Source: Gammaproteobacteria bacterium (GTDB lineage Bacteria > Pseudomonadota > Gammaproteobacteria > Thiohalospirales > Thiohalospiraceae). From it: a DNA stretch of 33,990 bases. Position numbers and translations under genes: made by a program. This document shows, in pieces, positions 5,880-14,516 of the stretch (position 1 is the stretch's first letter; every line of letters starts with the position of its first letter). The notes under the pieces were generated by a model, which did no database searches, was not told the origin of the DNA, and was given only the letters and a program-made list of their open reading frames with translations. The stretch is taken from positions 1-33,990 of the forward strand of contig WFVH01000002.1 of assembly GCA_015491735.1 (NCBI GenBank), in the 5' to 3' direction.

Positions 5880-8188
5880 GTATCTCCTTGTGTTTTGCCA
5901 TGTCCAACGCCCATTATACCCGATCTAAGTCCGGCTTTGGCCTGGTACAGCGTTTCTTCCAGTAGTTCGATGGCAATCCGCCGTTGGTGGCTGTGCTGGC
6001 TTGAGTCAATCAGTGACAGCACACTGTCTACGCTGGAGTCGATATCGATTTGTCGCAGGATGCGTCCCATCTCTCTGGCCTGTGCTCCCTCGTCGGCATA
6101 GGCGGCGGCAATGATTTTTTCGATGGCATGTTGCTTGAACCGGGTTTCTTCCTCGTTCTGAGACAGCAGCAGAGACAACCCGCGTGCTGCAGCCAGCCGG
6201 ACTCCACTTGCCGCGTCGTCCAGGCAAGCGAGTAGCTGAGCCACTGTTTTGCTGTGATGCATGAGCTTGCCGGTACCAGCGGTGAACGAAGCTGTGCAAA
6301 ACTCGACCAGGCCATTGACCGCTTCAATGCGCTCCTGAGTCTCAACGCTTTTCAGCCGGTTTAGCAAAAAGGGGAAAGCTTCCGGCCGCCCCAGCCTGGC
6401 CAGCGTGCGAACGGTGGCCAGGCGTATCTCCTGGTTGCCTGATTCCAACTGCGCCAGTAAAGGTTCCAGCGCATCCTGCAATGCAGAACCATCTGTAGAG
6501 TCCGCAGCAATCCTGCCCAGGGCGATTGTTACCTCTTTGCGCAGTGCGGGCTGCCCGGTTTCCAGGCATTTCATGAGGGTGGTGATGGCTTCTTCTTCGT
6601 GGCAGGCGGCCAATACTCTCGCCGCGAGAATGCGTGTTTCGGTGGAAATACCTCCCTTGTCGCTGGATGTTTGCCGGCCGCCTTTTTCTGCCAGATCCAG
6701 GTACTCCTGTAGAGCGGAAAGCTCCTCTTGTGTATCCAACTGCTCCCGTGACGCTGAACCGGTCGCAGCGGCAGTGCTCTTTTTTTCCGATAGCGCGCTG
6801 CCGCTGATGGCCTCCAGGCTGGTGTTTGCCCCCTTTGTTACCGGGGGGGGCGGTGCGCCCGCAGGTTCTGCATGGCGGTTTTTCACGGGTTGATGTGGGG
6901 TGGAAAGCGGCTTGATTTCCCCTTTCAGGATTTTAAGGATGGCGTCGAAGGCCCTGCTTGCCTCTGGTGCGTTTGAGGTTGCCAGTTTCATCAAGGCGGT
7001 CAGGGACTCCAGGCGTATGAGTTGCTCCTTGTCACTGATGGCGTTGTGGATGAGGGCGTTGAGAGTCTCTTCACCGGCATCTCCTGCCGTCGCTACTGCC
7101 TGGATAGCCTGCTGGCGCAGATAGATATCAGCATCGAGGTTACCAATGATCCGCAGCAACGGCTTTGTTGCCTGCGGAATTTGGTGCTGTGCCAGATAGT
7201 GGCAGGCGGCGATGGCGACGCTCCTGTCCTGATCGCTCAACCGGCGGCAGATCTGTTTTACTATTTCGGGGGTAGGGGCGGTTTCGCTGGCGAGAGCGGC
7301 AGCGGCATTGATCGCAGCAGTCCGTGCAGAAGGCTCCTTGTCTTCGAGAAGAGGGATCAATTGTTCGATGACATTGCCAATGTGCCCGGTGTCCGGTGCA
7401 AGCAGTGCGCATGTTTCGGCAGCCGCAACTCTTACTTCCGTTTCCGGATCCTTGAGCGAGGGCAGGATAACTTTCAGGTAGTTTGAGGCCTTGGCAATGC
7501 CGATGGCCATGATTCCTGCACAGCGCACTTCCGCCTCCTTGTCGAACAGTGCGTACTCGATTAGAGCGGTAGCTGCGCCGCTACCGGCCCGTCCCAACAC
7601 GGTGGCTACGCGGCGCCGTTCGGCGGTGGAGCCACCGGTGAGCCGCTGCTCCAGTACATCGAGGCCCTCTCCTCCAATTTGTGCCAGAGCGGTCAGTATC
7701 TCCGTTTCGATATCCTGGGCCTCGTCATCCGCCAATAGATACTGGAGCGCGGGTATGGCTTCGGTGGCTTTTTGATGGCCAAGCGCTTTCACTGCATGCA
7801 GCTGCATGTCCCACCAGTCATCCCATTCATCGTCCCAGGGCAGGTTTTCCGGGCGTTGCGTGGCGGCTGCAATCAGTGCCGCCGTTGCCCTTTTGTCAGT
7901 GATCATTGCCAACGCTTCTACCGCTGCTGTGCGTACTTCCCCAATCGGGTGATTTTCAAGCAGTTCGGTCAGGGCTGGTACCGTTTCCGGGCTGCCAATA
8001 CGGCCCAACGCCTCTGCGGCATCGATGCAGACGTCGGGATCTTCACTATAGAGGCAGCCAGTAATGGCGGGTATCGTTGCGGGATCACGCAGCAATCCCA
8101 GCGTGCGCAAGGCGTGACAGCGATCGGCATCGTCTCCCTGGGCAAGCAGCTCGCATAGCGCCGCGATACTCCTCTTTTTTGCAGACAT
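5876..8188 (-). CDS. large HEAT-repeat protein, function unknown
   Basis: This 770-residue protein has no signal peptide or membrane segment, so it is probably cytoplasmic. It is built almost wholly of ~31-residue HEAT/PBS-lyase-type helical repeats, with recurring patterns such as AAEALGRIG, AVEALAMI, TVLGRAG and LGRIA. A low-complexity Pro/Ala/Ser-rich linker (about 430-510) divides it into N- and C-terminal superhelices. HEAT superhelices act as protein-binding scaffolds; I see no catalytic motif. The start has GAGGGA upstream. It is translationally coupled to the downstream exported cupredoxin gene, so the two products probably serve one process, although one is cytoplasmic and the other exported. 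A run of eight G (6843-6850) encodes the tetraproline of the linker. No specific function can be assigned. Confidence 0.8.
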   Translation of the reverse strand: MSAKKRSIAALCELLAQGDDADRCHALRTLGLLRDPATIPAITGCLYSEDPDVCIDAAEALGRIGSPETVPALTELLENHPIGEVRTAAVEALAMITDKRATAALIAAATQRPENLPWDDEWDDWWDMQLHAVKALGHQKATEAIPALQYLLADDEAQDIETEILTALAQIGGEGLDVLEQRLTGGSTAERRRVATVLGRAGSGAATALIEYALFDKEAEVRCAGIMAIGIAKASNYLKVILPSLKDPETEVRVAAAETCALLAPDTGHIGNVIEQLIPLLEDKEPSARTAAINAAAALASETAPTPEIVKQICRRLSDQDRSVAIAACHYLAQHQIPQATKPLLRIIGNLDADIYLRQQAIQAVATAGDAGEETLNALIHNAISDKEQLIRLESLTALMKLATSNAPEASRAFDAILKILKGEIKPLSTPHQPVKNRHAEPAGAPPPPVTKGANTSLEAISGSALSEKKSTAAATGSASREQLDTQEELSALQEYLDLAEKGGRQTSSDKGGISTETRILAARVLAACHEEEAITTLMKCLETGQPALRKEVTIALGRIAADSTDGSALQDALEPLLAQLESGNQEIRLATVRTLARLGRPEAFPFLLNRLKSVETQERIEAVNGLVEFCTASFTAGTGKLMHHSKTVAQLLACLDDAASGVRLAAARGLSLLLSQNEEETRFKQHAIEKIIAAAYADEGAQAREMGRILRQIDIDSSVDSVLSLIDSSQHSHQRRIAIELLEETLYQAKAGLRSGIMGVGHGKTQGDT

Positions 8189-8408
8189 TGGTATCCCTCA
8201 AAGCCTTCACAGCCGCCTCTTTGCGGTACATTCACGGGTGGAAAGCGGATTCGTCAGCCACCTGCGCCACTGTTGCCGCCATTCCTGCCGCCATTGGGCC
8301 GTATATTAACCCTATTACAGAAAACAGGCTATTCGGGGCAACGGGTGACAATGCGGGTAGCTGAAAGTGGTTGTGGTAGCCCTGAGTGCCGGGTAACTTA
8401 TGTGCGGG

Positions 8409-9512
8409 TTAGTTCATTACTTGCCGATAGACATCCAACGTCTGCCCGGCAATGGTATCCCAGTCGTATTTCTCCTTCACCCAGGTTCTCAGCTTCGCTT
8501 TCCTTTCGGGGCTGTTTCTCTGCTGTGAAAATGTTGTCAGCATTTTTGACAGGGAGTGGATATCCCCTAGTGGATAGTACTGTTTTGCAGGCAGACCGAC
8601 TTCGGTGTTGGCGGGGATATTGCTCGCAAGCGTTGTCAGTCCGTAACTTAGGGCTTCCAGCATGGCGATGGGAAGGCCTTCATGTGAAGAGGGGAGCACG
8701 AACAGACCGGCATTGGAAAACAGCTCCTGTAATCTTTGCCCGGACTGAAATCCGGTAACCACGATATTGGGGTTTTTTTCGCTTTCGGAGAGCACATTAT
8801 CGACATACTCATTTCGCGGCTCGGTTCCTCCTACGAGAACCAGTTTCCAGTTCGGCAATTTTGCCTGGTTGAACGCGGCAATCAGATCCAGTTGCCTTTT
8901 TTCGGGAACAAACCGGCTGACCAGCAACACATATCGGTTTGGTGTCAACGAAAAGGTGACCAACGACTCTTTTGTCGCCGGAGGGTCAGGCAGAATCACG
9001 CCGTTGGGGATCAGGGCCGAACTGGCGCCATACTTTTTCAGGACAAGCTGCTGTATGACCTTCGAGATAACGATTGTTCGGGATGCGTAACGCACGCCCA
9101 TACGCTCTCCCATGCGTAACACCAGGCGTGCGCCCGATCCCCATTTCTCCCGCTCATAGTCAGCACCATGGTGGGTAATGACGACCTTGATTCCCAACAG
9201 GCGCGCCAGCGGCGTCATCAATGCAGGGCCTACTGCGTGAATATGCAAGATATCCGGCCGCTGAATGCCAGCATACAGGACGCCGATGAATGAGTGCAAG
9301 AAAGCTTCGAGCCCAGTGGCCTTTGGAGACCATAATCGGTGAAAAAAAACACCTTCCCACTTTTTCTGGCGGCGGGGAACATAGGGTGATCTGGCGATAA
9401 CGTGAATTTCACATCCCAGCTTGGCAAGCCGGGGATACAGATGCTCTGCGTGTGTTTCCACTCCGCCCTGGACCTGCGGGAATCCCCTGGTACCCAGAAC
9501 CATGACTTTCAT
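8409..9512 (-). CDS. GT4-family glycosyltransferase (last gene of the polysaccharide operon)
   Basis: A retaining GT-B glycosyltransferase of about 367 residues, cytoplasmic or membrane-associated, expected to add a sugar from a nucleotide donor to a lipid-linked glycan. The N-terminus VMVLGTRGFPQVQGGVETH is the acceptor-side start seen in GT4 rhamnosyltransferase-like proteins. The C-terminal domain has VSRFVPEKRQ and an intact E-x7-E motif in HEGLPIAMLEAL. I chose the start at 9512 because it gives the family N-terminus and forms an ATGA overlap with the preceding gene; a start at 9533 would add seven residues. Donor and acceptor cannot be told from sequence. No clear terminator follows. 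Confidence 0.85.
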   Translation of the reverse strand: MKVMVLGTRGFPQVQGGVETHAEHLYPRLAKLGCEIHVIARSPYVPRRQKKWEGVFFHRLWSPKATGLEAFLHSFIGVLYAGIQRPDILHIHAVGPALMTPLARLLGIKVVITHHGADYEREKWGSGARLVLRMGERMGVRYASRTIVISKVIQQLVLKKYGASSALIPNGVILPDPPATKESLVTFSLTPNRYVLLVSRFVPEKRQLDLIAAFNQAKLPNWKLVLVGGTEPRNEYVDNVLSESEKNPNIVVTGFQSGQRLQELFSNAGLFVLPSSHEGLPIAMLEALSYGLTTLASNIPANTEVGLPAKQYYPLGDIHSLSKMLTTFSQQRNSPERKAKLRTWVKEKYDWDTIAGQTLDVYRQVMN

Positions 9513-10753
9513 GGAAGATGCCTTTGCTGGCATGAAACGCCAAGCTCCCGGTAGAGTGAGCAGATGTTTCTCAGATATTTTTCCCGGCTGAATTCATCTT
9601 CAACCCATGTTCTGGCCGTCCTCCCTTGTTTGGCCGGAAAACGGTCTGGCTGGTTATGGTAGAAGTCAAGGGCAGCCGCAAGTTGATCCACATCTCCGGG
9701 GTTGAAAATGGTTCCTGTCTCCCCTTCCAGAACGAGTTCCGGAATCCCGCCAATCGAAGAAGCGATTACCGGCTTGCCAAGGGCGTAGGATTCCAGAACG
9801 GAAAGCGGCGCATTTTCATACCATTCCGATGGCAGTACGACGGCTCTGCTGGAGCGGATGGTTTCGTGCAGAAGTTTTCCCGTCATATACCCGGCAAAGG
9901 TCACTTTCGATTCAAGTGTGGATGACAGCTGTTTCAAGGCGTGTTCATCGGGGCCACTGCCAATAATCTTGAGGCGCACATTGGCTTTTGCCGCTGCCTG
10001 AATCAGGGTTGAAATCCCCTTCTCCTTGCTTAGCCGGCCAAAATAAACAAATTCCTTTCCCGGATTGAAGCCGGGTTGAAACAGGCTGGTATCGATGAAG
10101 TTGGGAATATAGGCGAACTTTTCCCTGTCCCAACCCCATTCCGAGAATTTTTCCAGGTAGAATCTGCTTGGCACGATGAATTTGTCTACTTTGTTACTGT
10201 AGCTTTTCAGTATTCGATGGAGCAGATCTTCGACGAATATCAACCCGCTCAGTGTATACGAGTCTTTTATGCATTTGTTGATAATTACGTTAACCCTGTT
10301 TCCACCCCTGCAGCGTTCACATATCCTTCCGGACGAGAGCATATGATACTCCGGGCAGGCAATTTTCAGATCGTGCAAGGTGAGAACCGTGGGTATTTTT
10401 CTGTCATGCAGCACACCAAGAACTGAAGGAGAGATATGGTGATAAATGTTGTGCATATGGCAGATGTCCACGGGAATATCATTCAACAGCTGTGAAATTT
10501 TTCTGCGGGACTCCATCGAATAGATGACTTTTGGAACACGCGCCATTTTTTGCAGCAGCGTATAGTTGCCGCCAAACTCTATCTCATCTATAAAATACCT
10601 GCTCCACTCCGAAGGGGGGTTGTTTGGATGGTTCATGGAAAAGCAGGCGACGTTCCACCCGGCTTTCTTGAAAATGGCGTTATGCTCGAGAAAGACAACT
10701 TCGGCGCCGCCCCTGGGGTAAAAATAGTTATTGACAGAGAGTAAGGTTGGCAT
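9509..10753 (-). CDS. GT4-family glycosyltransferase
   Basis: A 414-residue GT-B enzyme. The N-terminal domain begins LLSVNNYFYPRGGAEVVFLE, with the Gly-Gly-Ala-Glu loop of GT4 enzymes, and contains a CHMHNIYHH segment. The C-terminal domain has YFGRLSKEKGI and an intact E-x7-E in WYENAPLSVLESYALGKPV. A Cys-rich patch (CPEYHM, CERCRGG) near residues 133-150 recurs in a subset of GT4 proteins of O-antigen and exopolysaccharide clusters and may bind metal. It is the fifth gene of the operon, 53 bp after the previous stop and overlapping the next start. Sugar specificity is unknown. Confidence 0.87.
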   Translation of the reverse strand: MPTLLSVNNYFYPRGGAEVVFLEHNAIFKKAGWNVACFSMNHPNNPPSEWSRYFIDEIEFGGNYTLLQKMARVPKVIYSMESRRKISQLLNDIPVDICHMHNIYHHISPSVLGVLHDRKIPTVLTLHDLKIACPEYHMLSSGRICERCRGGNRVNVIINKCIKDSYTLSGLIFVEDLLHRILKSYSNKVDKFIVPSRFYLEKFSEWGWDREKFAYIPNFIDTSLFQPGFNPGKEFVYFGRLSKEKGISTLIQAAAKANVRLKIIGSGPDEHALKQLSSTLESKVTFAGYMTGKLLHETIRSSRAVVLPSEWYENAPLSVLESYALGKPVIASSIGGIPELVLEGETGTIFNPGDVDQLAAALDFYHNQPDRFPAKQGRTARTWVEDEFSREKYLRNICSLYRELGVSCQQRHLP

Positions 10754-10806
10754 TGGCTGTCGGATTTTCTGTGCAAGCTGTTATGGATCTGTTTTGTGGT
10801 GGCCGG

Positions 10807-11937
10807 TCAACTCCCGGATTCAATGCAGGGGGTTATGTGCTCCCTGATTTTTCCGGATACAACCTCCAGCGTAAAATTTTCACGATATCTTTCGTAGCTG
10901 TTTTTGCCAAATGTGGCGCATTTTTGTTCATCACCAACAAGGTTGCACAATGCGTCTGCAAGCTGGTCGACATTGCCGGCATCGACGAGATATCCATTTT
11001 CTCCCGGCTCAATATACTCGGGAATTGCACCAATCCGGGTTCCAACTACGGGAAGCCGGTATCTCATTGCCTCGGTAAATACAATGCCGGCGTGCTCCTT
11101 TAGGGTAGGAAGGCAAAACAGTGAGGCGTTTTCATAGTACTTGGCCAACTCCTTCTTGGGCACTTTGCCGGCAACGTTGATGTTGGCAACTTCTGTGTCG
11201 ACATTGCAACCGACAATGGTCAAACGTGCAGACGGCTGCCGGGAGAGTACTTTCCTGAAAGCCTCGATGAGTACGGGTCCCCCTTTTCTATCCCAGTCGA
11301 TACCAATGAACAGAATGTTTTTGCTCGAATACTTGCTGTTGTTGTGTGTTCCGGGTTCTGCGTCGTTGTACGGGGCATAGTAGATACACCTGACCTTTGA
11401 TCTGTTGCATGAGTAGTCGTTCAGGAGCGATGTCACGATTTTCTCGTAGCGGGTCAGCACCATGGCAGCATTGTGGTATATGGTTTTTTCCAGGGCCATC
11501 CACTCGTTGCACAGCAGATCTTTTGACTCGTCAAAGTCGGGATAACAGCGGTTCTCCTGCAGTGTGTGGTCTGTATATACAAAATTGGGAACCCCCTGTG
11601 TGCTGGCGTCAAACAGAGAGTTGTCCTGAAAAGTAAAAAGATAGCTGTTCGATGTTACCCGTTCGTTAACCAGCCTTTTGATCTGCCTGAACATATAGGG
11701 TGTTCCAAAAAACCGGAGATACAGAAGGTTTTTCCCCCCGGTGAAGCTGCTGAATCCATATATTTTTATGATGTGCAAGATGTTGAAAATAATAACATGT
11801 GGTTTTTTTTTCAACAGGGGTTTGATGTCTATGATCTCACCTTCATACTCGGGAAAAGCATGCCGCAGAATATTGGTGATTTGGTGCACCACTGTATGAT
11901 TGGTCCGTATTTTTATAAAAGCGTACTTTTTTTTCAT
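10807..11937 (-). CDS. GT4-family glycosyltransferase, AT-rich
   Basis: A 376-residue protein. The N-terminal half is poorly conserved and Lys/Ile/Asn/Phe-rich (LLKKKPHVIIFNILHIIKIY). The C-terminal half is clearly GT4: ILFIGIDWDRKGGPVLIEAF, LTIVGC, and an intact E-x7-E in KEHAGIVFTEAMRYRLPVVGT, with GENGYLVD after it. The coding sequence is visibly richer in A and T than the flanking housekeeping genes, as is common in horizontally acquired polysaccharide loci. A 60-bp gap separates it from the polymerase gene upstream. The acceptor is unknown. Confidence 0.83.
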   Translation of the reverse strand: MKKKYAFIKIRTNHTVVHQITNILRHAFPEYEGEIIDIKPLLKKKPHVIIFNILHIIKIYGFSSFTGGKNLLYLRFFGTPYMFRQIKRLVNERVTSNSYLFTFQDNSLFDASTQGVPNFVYTDHTLQENRCYPDFDESKDLLCNEWMALEKTIYHNAAMVLTRYEKIVTSLLNDYSCNRSKVRCIYYAPYNDAEPGTHNNSKYSSKNILFIGIDWDRKGGPVLIEAFRKVLSRQPSARLTIVGCNVDTEVANINVAGKVPKKELAKYYENASLFCLPTLKEHAGIVFTEAMRYRLPVVGTRIGAIPEYIEPGENGYLVDAGNVDQLADALCNLVGDEQKCATFGKNSYERYRENFTLEVVSGKIREHITPCIESGS

Positions 11938-11997
11938 CTCTCTAAATGGGTATGACTTGTGACATCCAGCCGGTTTTGTTTCTTCTGTCCTGTCCAG

Positions 11998-13329
11998 TCA
12001 GGATATCAGGTTGTAACGGGTTCTGAATCGCTGTGATGCGATATATCCGGAGAAAAAGGCGAACAGATAGATCAGCGCGTTGAAGTAGAGCATGTTCATA
12101 TAGGGCATGATCACAAATACCATCAAGACCACAGCTATCCATCCGGAAGCTATCGTTCCGGCGATCCCCCCTTTTTTTGCCAGGGCGATGGCGTCGCGCA
12201 AAATGAAAAGCAGAAACAGAACAAACAGCCCCAGGCCGCCAAGACCTGTCTCCCACAGCAAAAACGAGATAATGGTTCCACCACTTACCATGCCAATAAC
12301 AGGGGCGTACACTCCTGAAAAGTCGGCTGCCACCGAGGTTGAGGCGTTTCCCAGGCCCACGCCTGTCCATAAAAGGACGGGGGATTCGGACAGCGTATCG
12401 AACGCCAAGCGGATTTTTTCCATTCGCGCGCTTTTTTCCTCCCCAACCTGTTCCGCCTTGTACCCGATAACATCCACCTCTTCCTGCCGCAGCAGCCCTT
12501 CTGCAGACAGCTCGTTGCCACCTATCACATAGCTCCTTTGCTGGCTATCCGAGAAAAACTCGATGAATCCGGGCCGGCCAGCCATGGCCTGGTAGTAGTT
12601 GTAAATACCGATGTATCCGGCAACAAGAACCATACAGACGGCGGTAGTCGTGAGTATTTGCTGCTTTGAAATACGCCGTTCGGCCGAGAACAGAAGCGGG
12701 ATAATGATCGCCAGGGGAAGAAGAAACATGGTGACTTTTGTTTCGTTCATTGTTGTGGGCAGAAAAAGCAGTATGGTTACCGCCGCCATTGTGGTTGTTT
12801 TTATCCGCCCCGTGACATAAAAGGCCATCAATATGGCTATTCCGGACACAAGCATCGTGGAGAGGGCGCCGGAGGCCCCGTAACCGAGCGTGCCGGTGAT
12901 GGGATCACCTGATTCAGAGTGCCTGAACAGGATGAGCCGTTGAACAAGCACGACAGGCAGCTGTATGATAAAAAGTACGAGAAGAAACTTTAAGAACCTT
13001 TTGATTTCATCCTCTGAAAAACAGTGGATGACCGGAATGAGAAAGACAGGTATCCATTTGAGATAAGGCCGTGCACCAAGGGCGATGGTGCCTAGTGGAA
13101 CCGCATTGATAATCAGCCCAATCAGGACATGCAGGCATGCGAAGACAAGCAGCACCAGGTATTTGATGTCGATATCGAGCCGTTTCTTTTTCGCTGCCAT
13201 GGGTAGTAGCAGGGCAAATATTGCAATCGACAGCAGTTCGGACAGCAGGCCCAGTTTTCGTACTCCAATACTCCCGCCAATTCCGGAGAGCAGGACGACA
13301 AAAAACAGTATATATACGATCTTGTTCAT
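11998..13329 (-). CDS. Wzy polymerase / O-antigen ligase-like membrane protein
   Basis: A 443-residue polytopic inner-membrane protein with about ten to twelve hydrophobic segments. A large loop (about 255-320, around FIEFFSDSQQRSYVIGGNEL and EEKSARMEKIRLAFDTL) precedes the last four helices, the topology of the Wzy/WaaL superfamily. The segment SPVLLWTGVGLGN matches the region after the loop in O-antigen ligase-like proteins. It may polymerise repeat units or transfer the glycan; the superfamily does not separate these roles by sequence. It lies mid-operon, its start overlapping the preceding glycosyltransferase stop (ATGA). No flippase, chain-length regulator or initiating transferase is in the window, so the pathway is incomplete here. 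Confidence 0.8.
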   Translation of the reverse strand: MNKIVYILFFVVLLSGIGGSIGVRKLGLLSELLSIAIFALLLPMAAKKKRLDIDIKYLVLLVFACLHVLIGLIINAVPLGTIALGARPYLKWIPVFLIPVIHCFSEDEIKRFLKFLLVLFIIQLPVVLVQRLILFRHSESGDPITGTLGYGASGALSTMLVSGIAILMAFYVTGRIKTTTMAAVTILLFLPTTMNETKVTMFLLPLAIIIPLLFSAERRISKQQILTTTAVCMVLVAGYIGIYNYYQAMAGRPGFIEFFSDSQQRSYVIGGNELSAEGLLRQEEVDVIGYKAEQVGEEKSARMEKIRLAFDTLSESPVLLWTGVGLGNASTSVAADFSGVYAPVIGMVSGGTIISFLLWETGLGGLGLFVLFLLFILRDAIALAKKGGIAGTIASGWIAVVLMVFVIMPYMNMLYFNALIYLFAFFSGYIASQRFRTRYNLIS

Positions 13330-14516
13330 TTTGCTGGCGCTTCCGGCTGGCCGTCTGTTTTGACTACCGGGAAGGTTTTTTCCAGATAGGCGATGAATCT
13401 CTCTGCCAGAATGTCCCAGCTGTACCGGGAGGCAATGAACCTTGGTGCATCTGCTGCCTCGTTACGCAGTGCCTTGCGGTTTTCAAAGGCATAAATAATG
13501 GCCCTCTGGAAATCGGATGCTTGATGCCCCTCAGTCCACACTATGAACCGTTCCTTGTTCAACGCGTCGGTATGCGCTGGAATCGGGGTGATGATGGCCG
13601 GTTTGCCGCAGGCCAGATACTCCAGAAGCTTTAGCGGACTCGAGACGTTCCACTGCAGATAGTTTGGCAGTGGACAGATGCAGCAGTCAGCCCGGGATAT
13701 CTCGGCGGGTATTTTTTCATAGGGAACAAACCCTTTGTATTCGACGATGCTTGGTTGCGCCGCTGATTGGGAAATCAGCTTCAGATTTTTGAGTCCCCCA
13801 CCCGTTCCAACCACAATCAACCGGATTTTTTCACGATAAGGCTCGGCCAGCGTCTCAACGGACTCGACCATCTCTTCCAGCCCCCTGTGGGCATAAATGC
13901 TTCCATGGTAGAAGAGCAAAAAGGGTTCGTTGCTGTCAGGGGCGTTTCCAGCTGGCTTGAATCTCCCTGTGTTTACCCCGGACGACCATATCTCATAGTT
14001 TTTGAAGGTGGTGGAAAACTCCTCCTCGATTGCCGTCTTCAGGCGCCGGGTAATAAAACTGTATCCTCTTGCCTGGCCGCGCAGGTATTTCATCGGCAGG
14101 GTCCAGAACAGCCAGTTGTCGGCTCTTTTTTTCAGGCTCCTGCTTTGGGTAAGCGGCAGCGTTCGTACATCAAGGTGAACATTGTTGATTCCACGCAGGG
14201 AAAGAAAAGGAGCCACCCACAGCATATCCGGATTGATGATGATAATATCATTCCTGTTGGCCTTGAAGAGCAACCACAGCAAAGAGCTGAACATCAGCGT
14301 TACCCTGAATATGAGGGGAATATTTATCGCTGGCAGATAGATCATTTCGGGATACGCTTTTTCCGGGGTGTACTTTTCCCTGCCGAATCCGGTCACGACG
14401 CAAACCTTATACCCTTTTTCTCCAAATCTGGCGGATATTTCGATCCAGGCGCTTTTGTTTGGTTTTTCGTCAAAGCGATCGTTGTTCAGCCAAATAATGC
14501 GGCGCCGCTCACTCAT
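13326..14516 (-). CDS. GT4-like glycosyltransferase with variant catalytic motif
   Basis: A 396-residue GT-B protein. The N-terminal domain (IIWLNNDRFDEKPNKSAWIE) includes a hydrophobic stretch near 85-105 likely to associate with the membrane. The C-terminal domain has LLFYHGSIYAHRGLEEMVE, an IRLIVVGTGGG strand and SSPLKLLEYLACGKPAIIT. Only the second Glu of the usual E-x7-E is present; the first position falls in the WNVSS segment. This S-P-x-K-x-x-E form is known in a branch of GT4. It overlaps by four bases both the gene before and the gene after it, so the first three cistrons are tightly coupled. Confidence 0.82.
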   Translation of the reverse strand: MSERRRIIWLNNDRFDEKPNKSAWIEISARFGEKGYKVCVVTGFGREKYTPEKAYPEMIYLPAINIPLIFRVTLMFSSLLWLLFKANRNDIIIINPDMLWVAPFLSLRGINNVHLDVRTLPLTQSRSLKKRADNWLFWTLPMKYLRGQARGYSFITRRLKTAIEEEFSTTFKNYEIWSSGVNTGRFKPAGNAPDSNEPFLLFYHGSIYAHRGLEEMVESVETLAEPYREKIRLIVVGTGGGLKNLKLISQSAAQPSIVEYKGFVPYEKIPAEISRADCCICPLPNYLQWNVSSPLKLLEYLACGKPAIITPIPAHTDALNKERFIVWTEGHQASDFQRAIIYAFENRKALRNEAADAPRFIASRYSWDILAERFIAYLEKTFPVVKTDGQPEAPAK

